Shown one piece after another: positions 28,978 through 38,088 of a DNA stretch of 64,000 nt. Source of the stretch: Aureococcus anophagefferens (Eukaryota > Sar > Pelagophyceae > Pelagomonadales > Pelagomonadaceae); contig NW_008705564.1 in NCBI RefSeq assembly GCF_000186865.1, forward strand, positions 212,483 to 276,482, read 5' to 3'. The position numbers and the translations under genes were made by a program. The notes under the pieces were generated by a model, which saw only the letters and a list, made by a program, of their open reading frames with translations, had not been told where the DNA came from and did no database searches. Position 1 is the stretch's first letter; every line of letters begins with the position of its first letter.

Positions 28978-29997
28978 TCACGCCCGCGCGCTCACGGGCG
29001 TGGGGGCCGCGAGGAACGGCGGCGGCGGCGCGGCCTCGCCGTCGTCGTCCGCGGCCTGCTTCGAGAGCGCCGCGACGTACGCGTCCCAGGACCGTTCGAC
29101 GTCGCCGGGGACGACGAGCGGCGCCGGCGGCGCGCGGCGCGGCGGCGCGGGCGGCGCGGGCGGCGCCGAGGTCGCCGGCGCGGGCGGCGCCGAGATCACC
29201 GCCGCGTTCGCCGCCGCGTTCGCCGGCGCGTTCGCCGCCGCGTCGGCGGGCCCGTCCGCGAGCGCTTTTCTCTGGGCCGTCGCGCACTCGACCTCGAGCG
29301 CGCGGAGGGCGCCGTGGTCCGGGTCCAGGGCCAGGCCCCGGAGGCAGGCCTCGAGCGCGACGTCGACGGACCCCTCCGCGTCGGCCGCCGTCGCGAGGCG
29401 GTGCCAGCACTCGACGCGGTCGGGCGCTTCCGCGAGCGCCGACGCGGCGTCGCGCGCCGCGGACTGGAAGAAGCCCGTGTGGATCGCCGCCTCGGACCGC
29501 GACGCGTAGAGCGCCGCGAGGACCTCGGAGACCGGCCCCGCGGAGGGCTCGTGCTTGACGGCGTCGACGCCTTCCGTGTATCGCCAGAACGCGCCGCGCG
29601 CGTCGCCGAGCGCGAAGGCCGTCTGCCCCGCGGCGAGGGCCTTCTCGGCGGCGGCGAGGGCCGCGGCGCCCGTCGGCGCGCCGGGCTTGCGGCGGCCCAG
29701 GGGCTTCTTCCTGGGCTCGCCGTCGAGGACCGAGCGCACGAACGCGGCGTGCGGGCCGGGCGCGCGACCGGCGCCCGCGCCGGCGCGCCGGCCCCGCTTC
29801 GCCGCCTCCGCGAGGTTCGCCGCCGCGCGCGCCTCGCGCGCGGTCTTCTGCTGCTTCTTCCGGTCGAGCTCGGCGACGGCGGCGCGCAGGACGTCGCGGT
29901 CGACGAAGCTCTCCTCCGAAGCCCGGACCTGCCGCTCCTCCTCGGCTTCCTCGTCGCCGACCGCGTTCCAAGAGGAGAAGTCGAAGGTGCCGCTCAT
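28978..29997 (-). CDS. Tetratricopeptide-repeat protein
   Basis: 339 aa from the ATG ending at 29997 (MSGTFDFSSWNAVGDEEAEE). The N-terminal ~100 residues are charged and basic (ELDRKKQQKTAREARAAANL). From about residue 115 three TPR-like helical pairs follow: AAEKALAAGQTAFALGDARG, ALYASRSEAAIHTGFFQSAA, and WHRLATAADAEGSVDVALEA ending LALDPDHGALRALE. The C-terminus is Ala/Pro-rich. TPR arrays bind chaperones or other proteins; it resembles the small HSP-cochaperone class but lacks further domains. Divergent from the sulfotransferase at 30188. Confidence 0.75.
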   Translation of the reverse strand: MSGTFDFSSWNAVGDEEAEEERQVRASEESFVDRDVLRAAVAELDRKKQQKTAREARAAANLAEAAKRGRRAGAGAGRAPGPHAAFVRSVLDGEPRKKPLGRRKPGAPTGAAALAAAEKALAAGQTAFALGDARGAFWRYTEGVDAVKHEPSAGPVSEVLAALYASRSEAAIHTGFFQSAARDAASALAEAPDRVECWHRLATAADAEGSVDVALEACLRGLALDPDHGALRALEVECATAQRKALADGPADAAANAPANAAANAAVISAPPAPATSAPPAPPAPPRRAPPAPLVVPGDVERSWDAYVAALSKQAADDDGEAAPPPPFLAAPTPVSARA

Positions 29998-30187
29998 CGT
30001 CGCGCGCAGGGGGCGAGGGGCTTCAGCGCGGTCGGTGAAGGCACCGCGATTTTCGAGCTGGCACACGCCGCCGAGCGGCAATGCTGCCGCAGCATCGGCG
30101 AGCAGTGGCAAAGATCGGCTCTTGGCAAAATAGCTCGGCCGCCCGCGCCGTCTGGAGGCCGCGCGACGCCCGCATTCCACCGTCGCC

Positions 30188-32080
30188 ATGATGCCCGAGG
30201 GCTGCCTGCCCGTGTCCGCGAGCGGCCGCAGCGCGTCCGGCGACCACGGCATGATGAGCCGCCTCGCCTGCGGCATGGAGCTCCTCTTCTTCGGCGAGCC
30301 GCTCGACGACCTGCCGGCCAACGCCAACGAGACGTGGAGCTGGGAGATCGCGACGGAGCCCGTGGCGCTCCAGAAGCCGCCCGTGAAGCACACCAAGGGC
30401 CTGGCCCAGTTCCGGCGCCTGACCTGCCGGAGCGACGACGTCTTCGTCTGTAGTTACCCGCGCTGCGGCCTCAGCTGGGCGCACGCGCTCGCGTTCCACC
30501 TCTGCCGGTCCGACGAGGACGGGTCGCTGCCCTACGACGCGACGCGCGTCGTCGGCGGCCGGGGCCCCGTGCTCCCGGACACGCCGCCGACGCGCTGGAG
30601 TTTGGGCGACGTCGAGCGGCAGGACAGTCCGCGCGTCTTCAGTAGCCACTCGGCCGTCGCGGACCTCCCGGCGTCCTTCGCGGCCTCGGGGGCGCGCCTC
30701 ATCGTCGTGGACCGGGACCCGCGGGACGCCCTCGTGTCCGCCTTCTTCCGGCTCAAGCGCCTCGGCGCGAAGTTCAGAGCGTTGGAATGCCACGACGGCC
30801 GGCTCGGTCTCGCCGCGACGGCGTGCGAGGGCCTGACCCTGGAGAAGGTCTTCGACGACTTCAACGACGACGGCGCGGGCAAGGCGTCGCTGGCGCTCGA
30901 CTTCGACGCCGCGCGCGCGCACTCGGACCCGCCGGAGCCGCGGCCGCGGTCGAGTACGTACGGCGACGCCGTCGACCGGTCGGGCACCGTGTGGAATTCA
31001 AATCTTCAACCCGACTTCAATGTGCGCATATGCGACAGTTTCGACGCAAGCTCTTCGGCTGTGCTTCGAGAACTCGACGAGAGCAATCGATTCGTCCAAA
31101 AATCAGCCGAATCGACTTCGATTTGACCGAGCTAGAGAATTCTCAAGTTTGGTCAGGACCACCCAAACCGGTGGTCGAATTCCACACAGGTCGGGCGTCG
31201 ACGGCGCGGCCGCGCTCGTCAACGCGGCCTTCTCCGGCGACGACGTGGGCGACGGCGGCTCGGCGCGCGTCGGGTTGTCCCCGGGGGACTACGGCGACTA
31301 CTACAGCTGGCACGCGGCGCACTCGCGGCGCGCCGTCGACCTCGGCGAGGACCGGGTGCTCCACGTGCACTACGAGCGGCTCCAGGCAGGGCAGCAAAAG
31401 GGTGATTCAACGTCGCTTCAACGTGAGTGTTCCGCGCGCGCGCATTCCGGAAAAAACGTCCACGCTTCGAGACCGTCCCGAGAGATGATCGCTCGTCCAA
31501 AAATCAGCCGAAACGAGCGGAAACCGACTGAGATAGGAGCCTTTGAAGTTGGGAATTTCGCACCCTTTTGCTGCCCAGGCTCCAGGACGAGCCCGAGGCC
31601 GTCGCCCGCGACATCTACGCCTTCCTCTACCCGACGGAGTCGTCGCCGTCCCGCGAAAAGGTCGACGAGGCCGTCCACTTCGCGTCCTTCGCGGTGACGG
31701 CCGCGCGCGGCGACGACGCGCTCCGCAAGGGCGTCACGGGCGACCACAAGATCTACCTCTCCAAGGAGCACTGGGACGCCCTGGCCGTCAAGTGCGCGAA
31801 GCGCCTCGCCCTCGAGGACCGCTGCGCCTACCAGGTCGCGCGGCTCACGCAGGACTGCCCCGCGGCGCTCCGCGCGGTGCCCGGGCCGCGGCGCGCCGCG
31901 ATCATCCAGGCGCAGAACGACGCGCCCGCGGACAACGTCGTCGTCGGCCGCGACTGGGCGCTGAGCGAGAAGGACGTCCTCTTCGACGGCGCCGGGTCGC
32001 CCAAGGAGGGCAAGCGCAAGGGCAGCCGCGTGTCCAAGGCGCTCGCGTCCGTGCGCCGGTCCATGACGCCGGGCAAGTAG
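30188..32080 (+). CDS. Sulfotransferase (PAPS-dependent)
   Basis: Exons 30188-30978, 31190-31378 and 31579-32080 give 493 aa; the introns are introners A3 and B2. PAPS-binding motifs: 5'-phosphosulfate loop CSYPRCGLSWAHALAFHLC and 3'-phosphate motif LIVVDRDPRDALVSAFFRLK. The family context continues with SPGDYGDYYSWHAAHSRRA and VLHVHYERLQDEPEAVARDI, the latter spelled across the second intron. The C-terminal ~150 residues are an extension with no recognised domain and a basic end. The family transfers sulfate to sugars, lipids or other acceptors, usually in the Golgi or cytosol; I see no clear signal anchor. Both junctions are fixed by the protein alignment. Confidence 0.9.
30979..31189 (+). 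mobile_element. Introner A3 (sulfotransferase intron 1)
   Basis: 211-nt GT-AG phase-2 intron: target copy gtcgggca (30979-30986), element 30987-31189, second copy gtcgggcg (7/8). Terminal repeats ccgtgtggaattcaa and ttccacacag. The core is forward: cgtccaaaaatcagccgaat. This copy is close to the family A consensus. Confidence 0.95.
31379..31578 (+). mobile_element. Introner B2 (sulfotransferase intron 2)
   Basis: 200-nt GC-AG phase-2 intron: target copy gctccagg (31379-31386), element 31387-31578, identical copy gctccagg opening exon 3 (8/8). Ends cagggcagcaaaagg and ccttttgctgcccag are inverted repeats. Forward core cgtccaaaaatcagccgaa. It lies 189 nt after A3, leaving a 189-nt exon between two different introner families. 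Confidence 0.95.
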
Positions 32081-32183
32081 CCGGGGCTCGCGCGCGCCCC
32101 TCGGTGGGGTGATTCCCCCCCCCCCGTAAGAGCGCCCCCGTCGAGACGGCGAGCAAGGGGCGACGTTACACAGCGTACCCGTC

Positions 32184-32924
32184 CTACATGAGCGAACACA
32201 ACGTCGACTCGGCGCCCGCCGCGGTCTGGCGCTTCAGGAGCGTCGTCCACGCCGCGAGCGACGCGAGGACCTCCTCCTTGTCGAGCGTGCCGTTCTTGTC
32301 GAGGTCCGCCTCGGCCATGACGAAGTCGACGTCGTCGTCCGTCACCTCCATGATCGACGGCGCCGCGCCCGGCTCCGTGCCCGTGACCTTGTTCACCTTG
32401 TCGCGGTACGTCGTCTTGTCCAAACGGCCCGACGCGTGCGCGGCCTCCAAGGTCTCGAGCTTGTAGGCGCGGCCCTTGGAGTGCACGACCAGCGACGCGC
32501 CGTCCTTGAGGATGGTCTCGAGCATGGCCTTGATCTCGACCTTGTCGAGCGCGCCGGACCCGTCCTTGTCGAACTTGCGCATGACCTGATCCAAATACTC
32601 GTGGTGCGCCAGGTACTCCTTGTAGCGCATGACCGCTTCTTTGATCTGCTCCTTGTTGACCTTGTCCACGTTCTTGCCGCCCTGCGCCTTGGCGAAGAGC
32701 TTGTCGATGGCCTCCTGGTCCACGTCCTCCGTTTCGTCCAAACCCTTGACGAGTTCGGCGAACTCGTCTTTGTCCAGGCCGCCGTCCTGGTCCCGGTCGT
32801 ACTTCTCGAGCCATTGCTGGAGCTTCTGCTCCTCGAGGCCCGCCTGGTAGGCCTTGGCCTCCTCGAGCTGCTGGCGCCGCGACTTCTTCTTATTCCGCGC
32901 CATGTGGCGCGCCGCGAGGGCCAT
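32184..32924 (-). CDS. EF-hand calcium-binding protein
   Basis: 246 aa from the ATG ending at 32924, or 239 from the next Met (MARNKKKSRRQQLEEAKAYQ). Three canonical EF loops are visible: DRDQDGGLDKDEF (residues about 50), DKDGSGALDKVEI (about 125) and DLDKNGTLDKEEV (about 210). A degenerate fourth region lies between loops one and two. The N-terminus is basic. Spacing between the second and third loops is long (RAYKLETLEAAHASG), so this is not a calmodulin. Likely a cytosolic calcium sensor. A poly-C run sits just past its 3' end, around 32110-32125. Confidence 0.85.
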   Translation of the reverse strand: MALAARHMARNKKKSRRQQLEEAKAYQAGLEEQKLQQWLEKYDRDQDGGLDKDEFAELVKGLDETEDVDQEAIDKLFAKAQGGKNVDKVNKEQIKEAVMRYKEYLAHHEYLDQVMRKFDKDGSGALDKVEIKAMLETILKDGASLVVHSKGRAYKLETLEAAHASGRLDKTTYRDKVNKVTGTEPGAAPSIMEVTDDDVDFVMAEADLDKNGTLDKEEVLASLAAWTTLLKRQTAAGAESTLCSLM

Positions 32925-33189
32925 GGCGCACTCAAGGGCGCGGGGCGGCGCCGCGGTGAGTTGCCGCCGGCGCCGAACGCCTCGCTGCGTGCGCCCAGGG
33001 GTTCGCCGGCCGGCGATTCCGACCGCGCGTCGCCGAGTCGTACACCGCGGGCAGGTACGGCGACCAGGGATGCCACAGCACCCGGCGGCCGCGAGGGTGA
33101 GCGGCGCTGGAGGGCAGCGTTCACGGGCCGCGTGATACGTCGCATTCTTGACGCCACGGAGAAGTCGTGGTTGCACTGGCTCGAGAGTG

Positions 33190-34308
33190 ATGGCTTGGCG
33201 CGTCGCGTGCATGCTGCTTGCCGCGCGCGCCTTCCGGAGCCCGCCGCGGCGGCGCTTCGCCGCGCACACGCTGCGACGAGCCGTCGACGGCGCGATCGAC
33301 GACGTCGACGTTTGCATCCTGCCGCCGAGCGAGGAGGAGGTGGCCGACAGCGCGAAGGACCTGCTCGCGTCGACGCGCAACTTCGATCTCTCGCTGCAGT
33401 CGCTGCCCGTCGTCGCGCCGGTGCTGGCCTTCGCGTCCTACCAGCAGGTCGCGGGCTTTGCGCGCCTCGCGTTCGACGCCCTGTCGAAGGCGCGGAACTA
33501 CGAGTCGGTGGACGGCGGCGCGTACGAGATCGCCATCCTCACGCCGACGATCAACGGCGTCGTCATGCCCGCGCTGTCCATCGCCTTCGGTACGCTGACG
33601 GCGACGACGATCAACACGCTGCGGCAGCGGCAGCTCGACGCGCGGACGCAGCTGAACCGGGAGCTCAGCGACCTCCAGATGCTGCGCGTGATCCTCGAGA
33701 TCGTCTTCCGCGAGGACCGCGGCGGCGACGACGAGCTGCGCGCGTCGCTCCTCGCGCGCGACTACGTGAGCCGCATCATCGCCGAGAGCGCGAGCAGCCG
33801 CGCCCTGGAGACGCGGAGCGTCGGCAACAACGAGCTCGTGAGCCTGTCGGCGCTGCTGCTCGTCGCCGCGCCGGACGCGGGCCTCGCCTACACGAACCAG
33901 GCGCACGCCGTCGTCGCGTCGCTGTCCGCGTCGCGCGCGAGCCGCCTCGCGGTGCTGTCCACGGCCTACCCGCCGATCCACTTCGTCGTCCTGGGCGCGC
34001 TCGCGTCGTCCATCGTCGTCGCGTTCTTGCTGGAGAGCGACCAGGAGGTCCTGCGCTTCCTCGACGCGCTCCAGCTGCGGCTGCTGTTCACGATCCTCGT
34101 CGGCGTCTTCTCCGCGCTCGCGGCGCTCGTCGTCGACCTCGCGGACCCGTTCCGCGGCGCGTACCGCATCACGCCGACGGTCGCGCAGCTCTTCCCGCTC
34201 CGCGAGGCGTTCGTCGCCGACGTCTGCGCGCAGCAGGGCGCGGCGGACGCGGACCGCGCGGACCGCGCGGACCAGGCCGCGCGGCGGCCCGGGACCCAGT
34301 TGTACTAA
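33190..34308 (+). CDS. DUF4239 (bestrophin-like) membrane protein, probably plastid
   Basis: 372 aa from ATG 33190. The N-terminus (MAWRVACMLLAARAFRSPPR) fits a targeting peptide with an ARAF motif; an Ala-Phe cleavage motif is typical of plastid import in secondary red-lineage algae. Family landmarks: AILTPTINGVVMPALSIAFG, RQRQLDARTQLNRELSDLQM, RSVGNNELVSLSALLLVA, STAYPPIHFVVLGALASSIV and LDALQLRLLFTILVGVFSAL followed by DPFRGAYRI. These place it in the DUF4239 group, proposed relatives of bestrophin channels. Its TAA stop overlaps the TAG stop of the opposing F-box gene. Confidence 0.8.
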   Translation: MAWRVACMLLAARAFRSPPRRRFAAHTLRRAVDGAIDDVDVCILPPSEEEVADSAKDLLASTRNFDLSLQSLPVVAPVLAFASYQQVAGFARLAFDALSKARNYESVDGGAYEIAILTPTINGVVMPALSIAFGTLTATTINTLRQRQLDARTQLNRELSDLQMLRVILEIVFREDRGGDDELRASLLARDYVSRIIAESASSRALETRSVGNNELVSLSALLLVAAPDAGLAYTNQAHAVVASLSASRASRLAVLSTAYPPIHFVVLGALASSIVVAFLLESDQEVLRFLDALQLRLLFTILVGVFSALAALVVDLADPFRGAYRITPTVAQLFPLREAFVADVCAQQGAADADRADRADQAARRPGTQLY

Positions 34309-35598
34309 TACTCGTCGAGAAGCACGGCGGCGACCCAGGACGCGCGGGCCACGGTCGCGATGGCGCCCGAGTCGAAGACGACGGCGAAGTCCGGCCCCCG
34401 CCCGTCGTCGTCGAGCACGAGGGCCTCGCAGTCCGCGCCGTCGCGGCGGCCGCGGACCGTGCACTTGGCCGGCAGGCGCACGTTGTCGGGCTTGATCCAC
34501 GCCGCCACGCCGGTCCGCAGGATGCGCCCCCGCGCGTCGATGGTCGGCGGCGCGCCGCGGCGCTCGTCGAAGCGCGCGGCGTAGCGCCGCCGCTCGGCGT
34601 CGTAGGCCTCGAGCACGCAGGCGACGCCGTTCAACTCCCGGCGCCCCTCGAGGCGCACGGCCGCGGCGCCGCCGACGCGCGGCTTGCGCCAGCGCGCGGC
34701 CGACACCGTGACGACCTGGTTCGCGATGGCGTAGCCGCCGTCGGGCCGCCGCGAGATCGCGTGGCCCTGGCCGACGCTGATCTCGACGACGGACCCGCGG
34801 AGCCCCCAGTGGCAGGGCGACTCGTAGCGGTGGAAATACACGGAATCCTCGTAGCAGCCGTCGTCGTGGAAGTGGCAGGGGAAGACGCGGGGCCCGCCCG
34901 CGCGGCCGCGGAAGCGGCCGCGGAACTCGATGCGCCACTCGCAGCCCGTGAGCTCGAGGTCGCTCAGCGCCGTGCGGCCGAGGTCCGCGAGCGACGCCGC
35001 GTAGGACTCGCGCCAGCTCAGCGCCCGGAGCGCCTCGGCGCGGCGGAGGTACCGCGCGACGTCCGGCGCGGGCCGCGTCTCGAAGACGACGCCGTCGTCG
35101 TCGTCGTCGAGGGGCCGCGCGGGGCACAGACAGGTCCACCAGCGCCGCCGCCTACCGAAGTTTCATCGTTTCCCCGGTCAAACGCTCTCGAAAATCGTCA
35201 TGGCCAGAGGACGCTGGTCGCCGCCCGAGCGCCGGGTCCCACTTGTCGCGCCAGAAGTCGCGCACGTGGAATCGCCACAGGTTCTCGTCGGCCGCGGCGT
35301 CGCGGAGGGTTCGCGACGCGCGGCCGCAGGCGGCGAGCGACGCCGCGGGCACGAGCGACAGGACGTGCGTCGCGAGCTCCGGCGGCAGGCGCGCCCACGG
35401 CGCGAAGGTGCGCGTGTCGACCGGCGGCTCCGGCTCCACCTCTATTTCTTCTGGCGGCGCGTCGTCCGCTGCTGCTGGCGCCGCGCGCCGGAGCAGGCGG
35501 CTCATGCGTCTCCACATGGGCGACCACAGCGCGCGCGGCGGCTCGCGGACCAATTCCTGCGGCTGGTCCGGCGCCTCACCCTCGTCGAAGCCGTCCAT
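34305..35598 (-). CDS. F-box protein
   Basis: Exons 35598-35225 and 35151-34305 (minus strand) give 406 aa; the 73-nt intron is a family C element. Residues about 65-115 are an F-box: WARLPPELATHVLSLVPAAS, ACGRASRTLRDAAADENLW and RFHVRDFWRDKWDPALG. After splicing comes an acidic run (DDDDDDG) and a C-terminal beta-rich part (VFPCHFHDDGCYEDSVYFHR, RLEGRRELNGVACVLEAYDA, FAVVFDSGAIATVARASW). F-box proteins are substrate adaptors of SCF ubiquitin ligases; the C-terminal module is of unknown type. The start at 35598 is the first ATG; a GTG eight codons upstream was not used. Confidence 0.78.
35152..35224 (-). mobile_element. Introner C3 (F-box gene intron)
   Basis: On the minus strand: target copy gcggcgac (35224-35217), 65-nt element, target copy gcggcggc at the next exon (7/8). 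73-nt GC-AG phase-2 intron. Element start cagcgtcctctggccatgac, then gattttcgagag, end cttcggtag, matching C1 closely over its first 30 bases. Confidence 0.88.
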
Positions 35599-35745
35599 AT
35601 CACCTCCGAAGCGAAACTTCACTTTGAATGCAACATGTACTTGAGAGGCCGCCGCAGCGCCGTAAGCAGCGCCTGCGGTGCGCGTGTTTCCGTGTGCACT
35701 CGGCGAGTCCGAGTACGGCGACGCGACGTTAGCACCCCCCTCCCC

Positions 35746-36798
35746 CTAGGCGATCTCGCCGAGGTAGACGGTCTTGTCGGAGGATGCCGAGCCGAGGATG
35801 GGCTCCTTCGGGTGGAAGTCGACCTCGTTGACGGAGCCCTTGTGGCCCGGGAGGTAGTAGAGCTCCTCGGCCGTGGCGACGTCCCAGACGTGGACGACCT
35901 GGTCGCTGGAGCCGCACGCGACCTTCTCGCCGTCGCTGGACCAGCTGCAGCGCAGGAGGTTCTTGTGGAAGTCGTGCTGGTGGCCCACGAAGGTCGTCAG
36001 CAGCCGGTCCTCGCCCGCGGCGGGCTGGACGTCCCAGCAGTGGAGCTTCGCGTCCATCGCGTTGCTCAACAGCTTCGTGCCGTCCGGCGACAGCGACAGG
36101 CCCGTGATCGTGTCCGCGTGGCCCCGCAGCTCGTAGACGACGTCGTCCATGCGCAGGTCCCAGCACTTGACCGACTCCTCGAGGCCGCCGGCGAAGACGC
36201 GGGACGCGTCCTCGTCGAAGCAGACCGCCGTGACCGCGTAGTCTCCGGCGAGCGTCTTGACGGACCGGCGCTCGCGCGCGTCCCAGAGCACGCAGCAGCC
36301 GTCGTCGCCGCCGCTCACGAGCGTGTCCTCGGACCGCGCGGCCCGCACGGCGTTGACGACGCCGCCGTGGCCCGCGTACTTTTTTTTCCGCTTGCCCGCG
36401 TGGCAGTCCCAGAGCGCGACGGACTCGTCCGCGGACGCGCTCGCGAGCGTGCGGCCGTCGCGGAGCCAGGAGAGCTCTAAAACCGCGTTCTTGTGGCCCC
36501 GGAGCACGTTGTAGTTCGCGCAGTCCCCGTAGACCTCCCAGAGGTAGATCGCGCGCTCCGCGCCGCCCGACGCCGCGAACTCGCCGGTGGGGCCGAAGCT
36601 GAACGCGTAGACCGCCGCCTCCTGGCCCGTGAGCAGCATGATCGGCGCCTGGAGCCCGGACGTCCGCGGCTCCTCCTCGTCGTCGTCGTCGTCGTAGAGG
36701 CTCAGCTGCGCGTTGCCCGCCGTGACGGACGTCGCCGGGATGATGAGCTCCGTGCGCGGCCGCTTCGCGACGTGTTCGACCAAGTCCGTGGACGACAT
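35746..36798 (-). CDS. SNRNP40: U5 snRNP 40-kDa WD40 protein (SNRNP40/Prp8-binding)
   Basis: Single exon, 350 aa from the ATG ending at 36798. N-terminal KRPRTELIIPA and SGLQAPIMLLTGQEAAVYAF are diagnostic of this family rather than of generic WD40 proteins. Seven WD repeats follow (e.g. RAIYLWEVYGDCANYNVLRG, GHKNAVLELSWLRDGRTLAS, HADTITGLSLSPDGTKLLSN, SMDS-type NAMDAKLHCWDVQPAAGEDR). Length equals the animal and plant proteins (about 350 aa). It is a component of the U5 snRNP, hence of the spliceosome that must process the unusual introns in this window. It contains no introner itself. Confidence 0.94.
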   Translation of the reverse strand: MSSTDLVEHVAKRPRTELIIPATSVTAGNAQLSLYDDDDDEEEPRTSGLQAPIMLLTGQEAAVYAFSFGPTGEFAASGGAERAIYLWEVYGDCANYNVLRGHKNAVLELSWLRDGRTLASASADESVALWDCHAGKRKKKYAGHGGVVNAVRAARSEDTLVSGGDDGCCVLWDARERRSVKTLAGDYAVTAVCFDEDASRVFAGGLEESVKCWDLRMDDVVYELRGHADTITGLSLSPDGTKLLSNAMDAKLHCWDVQPAAGEDRLLTTFVGHQHDFHKNLLRCSWSSDGEKVACGSSDQVVHVWDVATAEELYYLPGHKGSVNEVDFHPKEPILGSASSDKTVYLGEIA

Positions 36799-36986
36799 GG
36801 TGGGAGTCGTGGGTCCTTCGGGCGGGCGGCGGGCGGCGATGCGCGCGGCCTTGGAGTCCGGCGAGGCGGCGCGGCTCGGTGGTGCTCCTCGGCGAGCCGC
36901 GCGGCTGTGGCGGTGCCTATCCAGGGGGGTCGTGGGGTACAATTTTACCTTGGCCGCCGAGCCAGGTGGCGGCCGGAGGCCGCCCC

Positions 36987-37232
36987 CTAACCGTCGCGGC
37001 GGAGGTCGGTCGTGAGGGTGGCGAGGGCGGCGCGGTCCGCGAGGCGGCGCGCGTCGTCTTCGAGTCGGTGGGAGAGGGCGCGGGCCTTGGACTTCCAGGT
37101 GCCGTCGGCGAACTTGAGGCCGGACTCCGAGATCAGGTAGCGCGCGCGGTACTTCGCGGCGGTGGTGCCCCACTCGCGGTGGAGCTCGTTGCTGAGCAGG
37201 GCTTTTGCCTGGTCGGGGCACGCGCAGCCCAT
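36987..37232 (-). CDS. Possible small unknown protein
   Basis: 81-aa frame from the ATG ending at 37232 to a stop at 36987 with an unremarkable soluble composition (ARYLISESGLKFADGTWKSK, ARALSHRLEDDARRLADRAA). It has the codon preference of real genes here, unlike the competing frames. No family recognised and no neighbour gives context. It could also be the last exon of a longer minus-strand gene. Confidence 0.4.
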   Translation of the reverse strand: MGCACPDQAKALLSNELHREWGTTAAKYRARYLISESGLKFADGTWKSKARALSHRLEDDARRLADRAALATLTTDLRRDG

Positions 37233-37251
37233 GGGGATCCAGCTAGGGACG

Positions 37252-37347
37252 GGTGATGCTCAGGTGTGATGCCCAGGTGTGTTGGTGTGATGCCCAGTGT
37301 GACCCTCGGTCCGCGTGTTTTCGGGCCCCGGGTGTGATGCTCGGTGT
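37252..37347 (+). repeat. Array of gtgtgatgcccag units (left copy)
   Basis: Five or so degenerate units of gtgtgatgc(c/t)cag(g)tgt occur close together. A similar array in the same orientation lies at 38002-38083, about 650 bp away. Confidence 0.75.
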
Positions 37348-38001
37348 TTTGGCCTGGGCCGAGCGGCGAAATTAAAGTGCAACCCGGAGTCAAACAAACG
37401 CGCAGGCTTGTTTCTGGCCACCCGATCGGACGTTGCTATTACTGCACCGATTTCCGATGCTATGGCCCGGCCCAGAGGCTGCGCCGGACGGCGTGCCGGC
37501 TTCCGGTCGCGCTCGTCGCGGCCCTGGCGTGGCGCCCGCGGCGTGCGGTGCGCGCTGGGCAGCCCTCGTCGGGCCGTGGGCGGCGGCGGCGGCGCGGGTC
37601 GGGCTGCCACGCGGTAGGCGTCTGGTCGAGGACTGGCGCCACTGCGGCGACGCGCGGTTGTTCCGACACGTTCTCCGGCGTCTATGCCGGCGGGGTTCTC
37701 GCGCGCAGGGGCGCGGGGCGGCCCAATGGCGATGACTTCTTTTTTTGAGAGTTTTAACGAATGCTCGCACCTGCTCATCGCGGTCGTCGCGCCGAGGTCC
37801 GATTTGAAGAACGATCGCCGCAGCTGCGACGCCTCGCGCGCCGCGTGCGGGGTGGCGTCCCCTGGCGGAAGGACTACCAGGTCGTCGCCACCGTCATCGT
37901 GACCGCCGCGCCGCGCGCCTCCCTGCCGCGGCAGTTGGAAATCCACTGGGACGTCGCCTACCGATGATGTAGTAGCCATCTAGTACAGACTACCTCGGGC
38001 G
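37348..38001. other. Segment between two tgatgcccag arrays; no defensible gene
   Basis: A long minus-strand frame (37979-37260) and a short plus-strand tail (KDYQVVATVIVTAAPRASLP, ending at 37967) are open, but neither resembles a family and the codon signal is mixed. The segment is bracketed by direct repeat arrays in the same orientation, so it could be a unit inserted or duplicated together with them. Confidence 0.4.
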
Positions 38002-38083
38002 AGTGTGATGCCCAGTTCTGGTGTGATGCCCAGGTGTGAGTGTGATGCTCAGGTGTGTGATGCCCAGTGTGGTGATGCCCACG
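38002..38083 (+). repeat. Array of gtgtgatgcccag units (right copy)
   Basis: Five units of gtgtgatgc(c/t)cag in the same orientation as the left array, directly before the 3' end of the exostosin-like gene. One more isolated tgatgccctgg lies at about 38212 inside that gene. Confidence 0.75.
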
Positions 38084-38088
38084 CTTCA

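Noticed and set aside
32436..35627. 1,063-aa plus-strand ORF spanning three genes
   Set aside because: It runs antisense to the EF-hand and F-box genes and out of frame through the DUF4239 gene, with shadow-type composition. The individual genes explain the region.
37252..38083. CRISPR array
   Set aside because: Units are short, degenerate and without uniform spacers, and the genome is clearly eukaryotic with spliceosomal introns.
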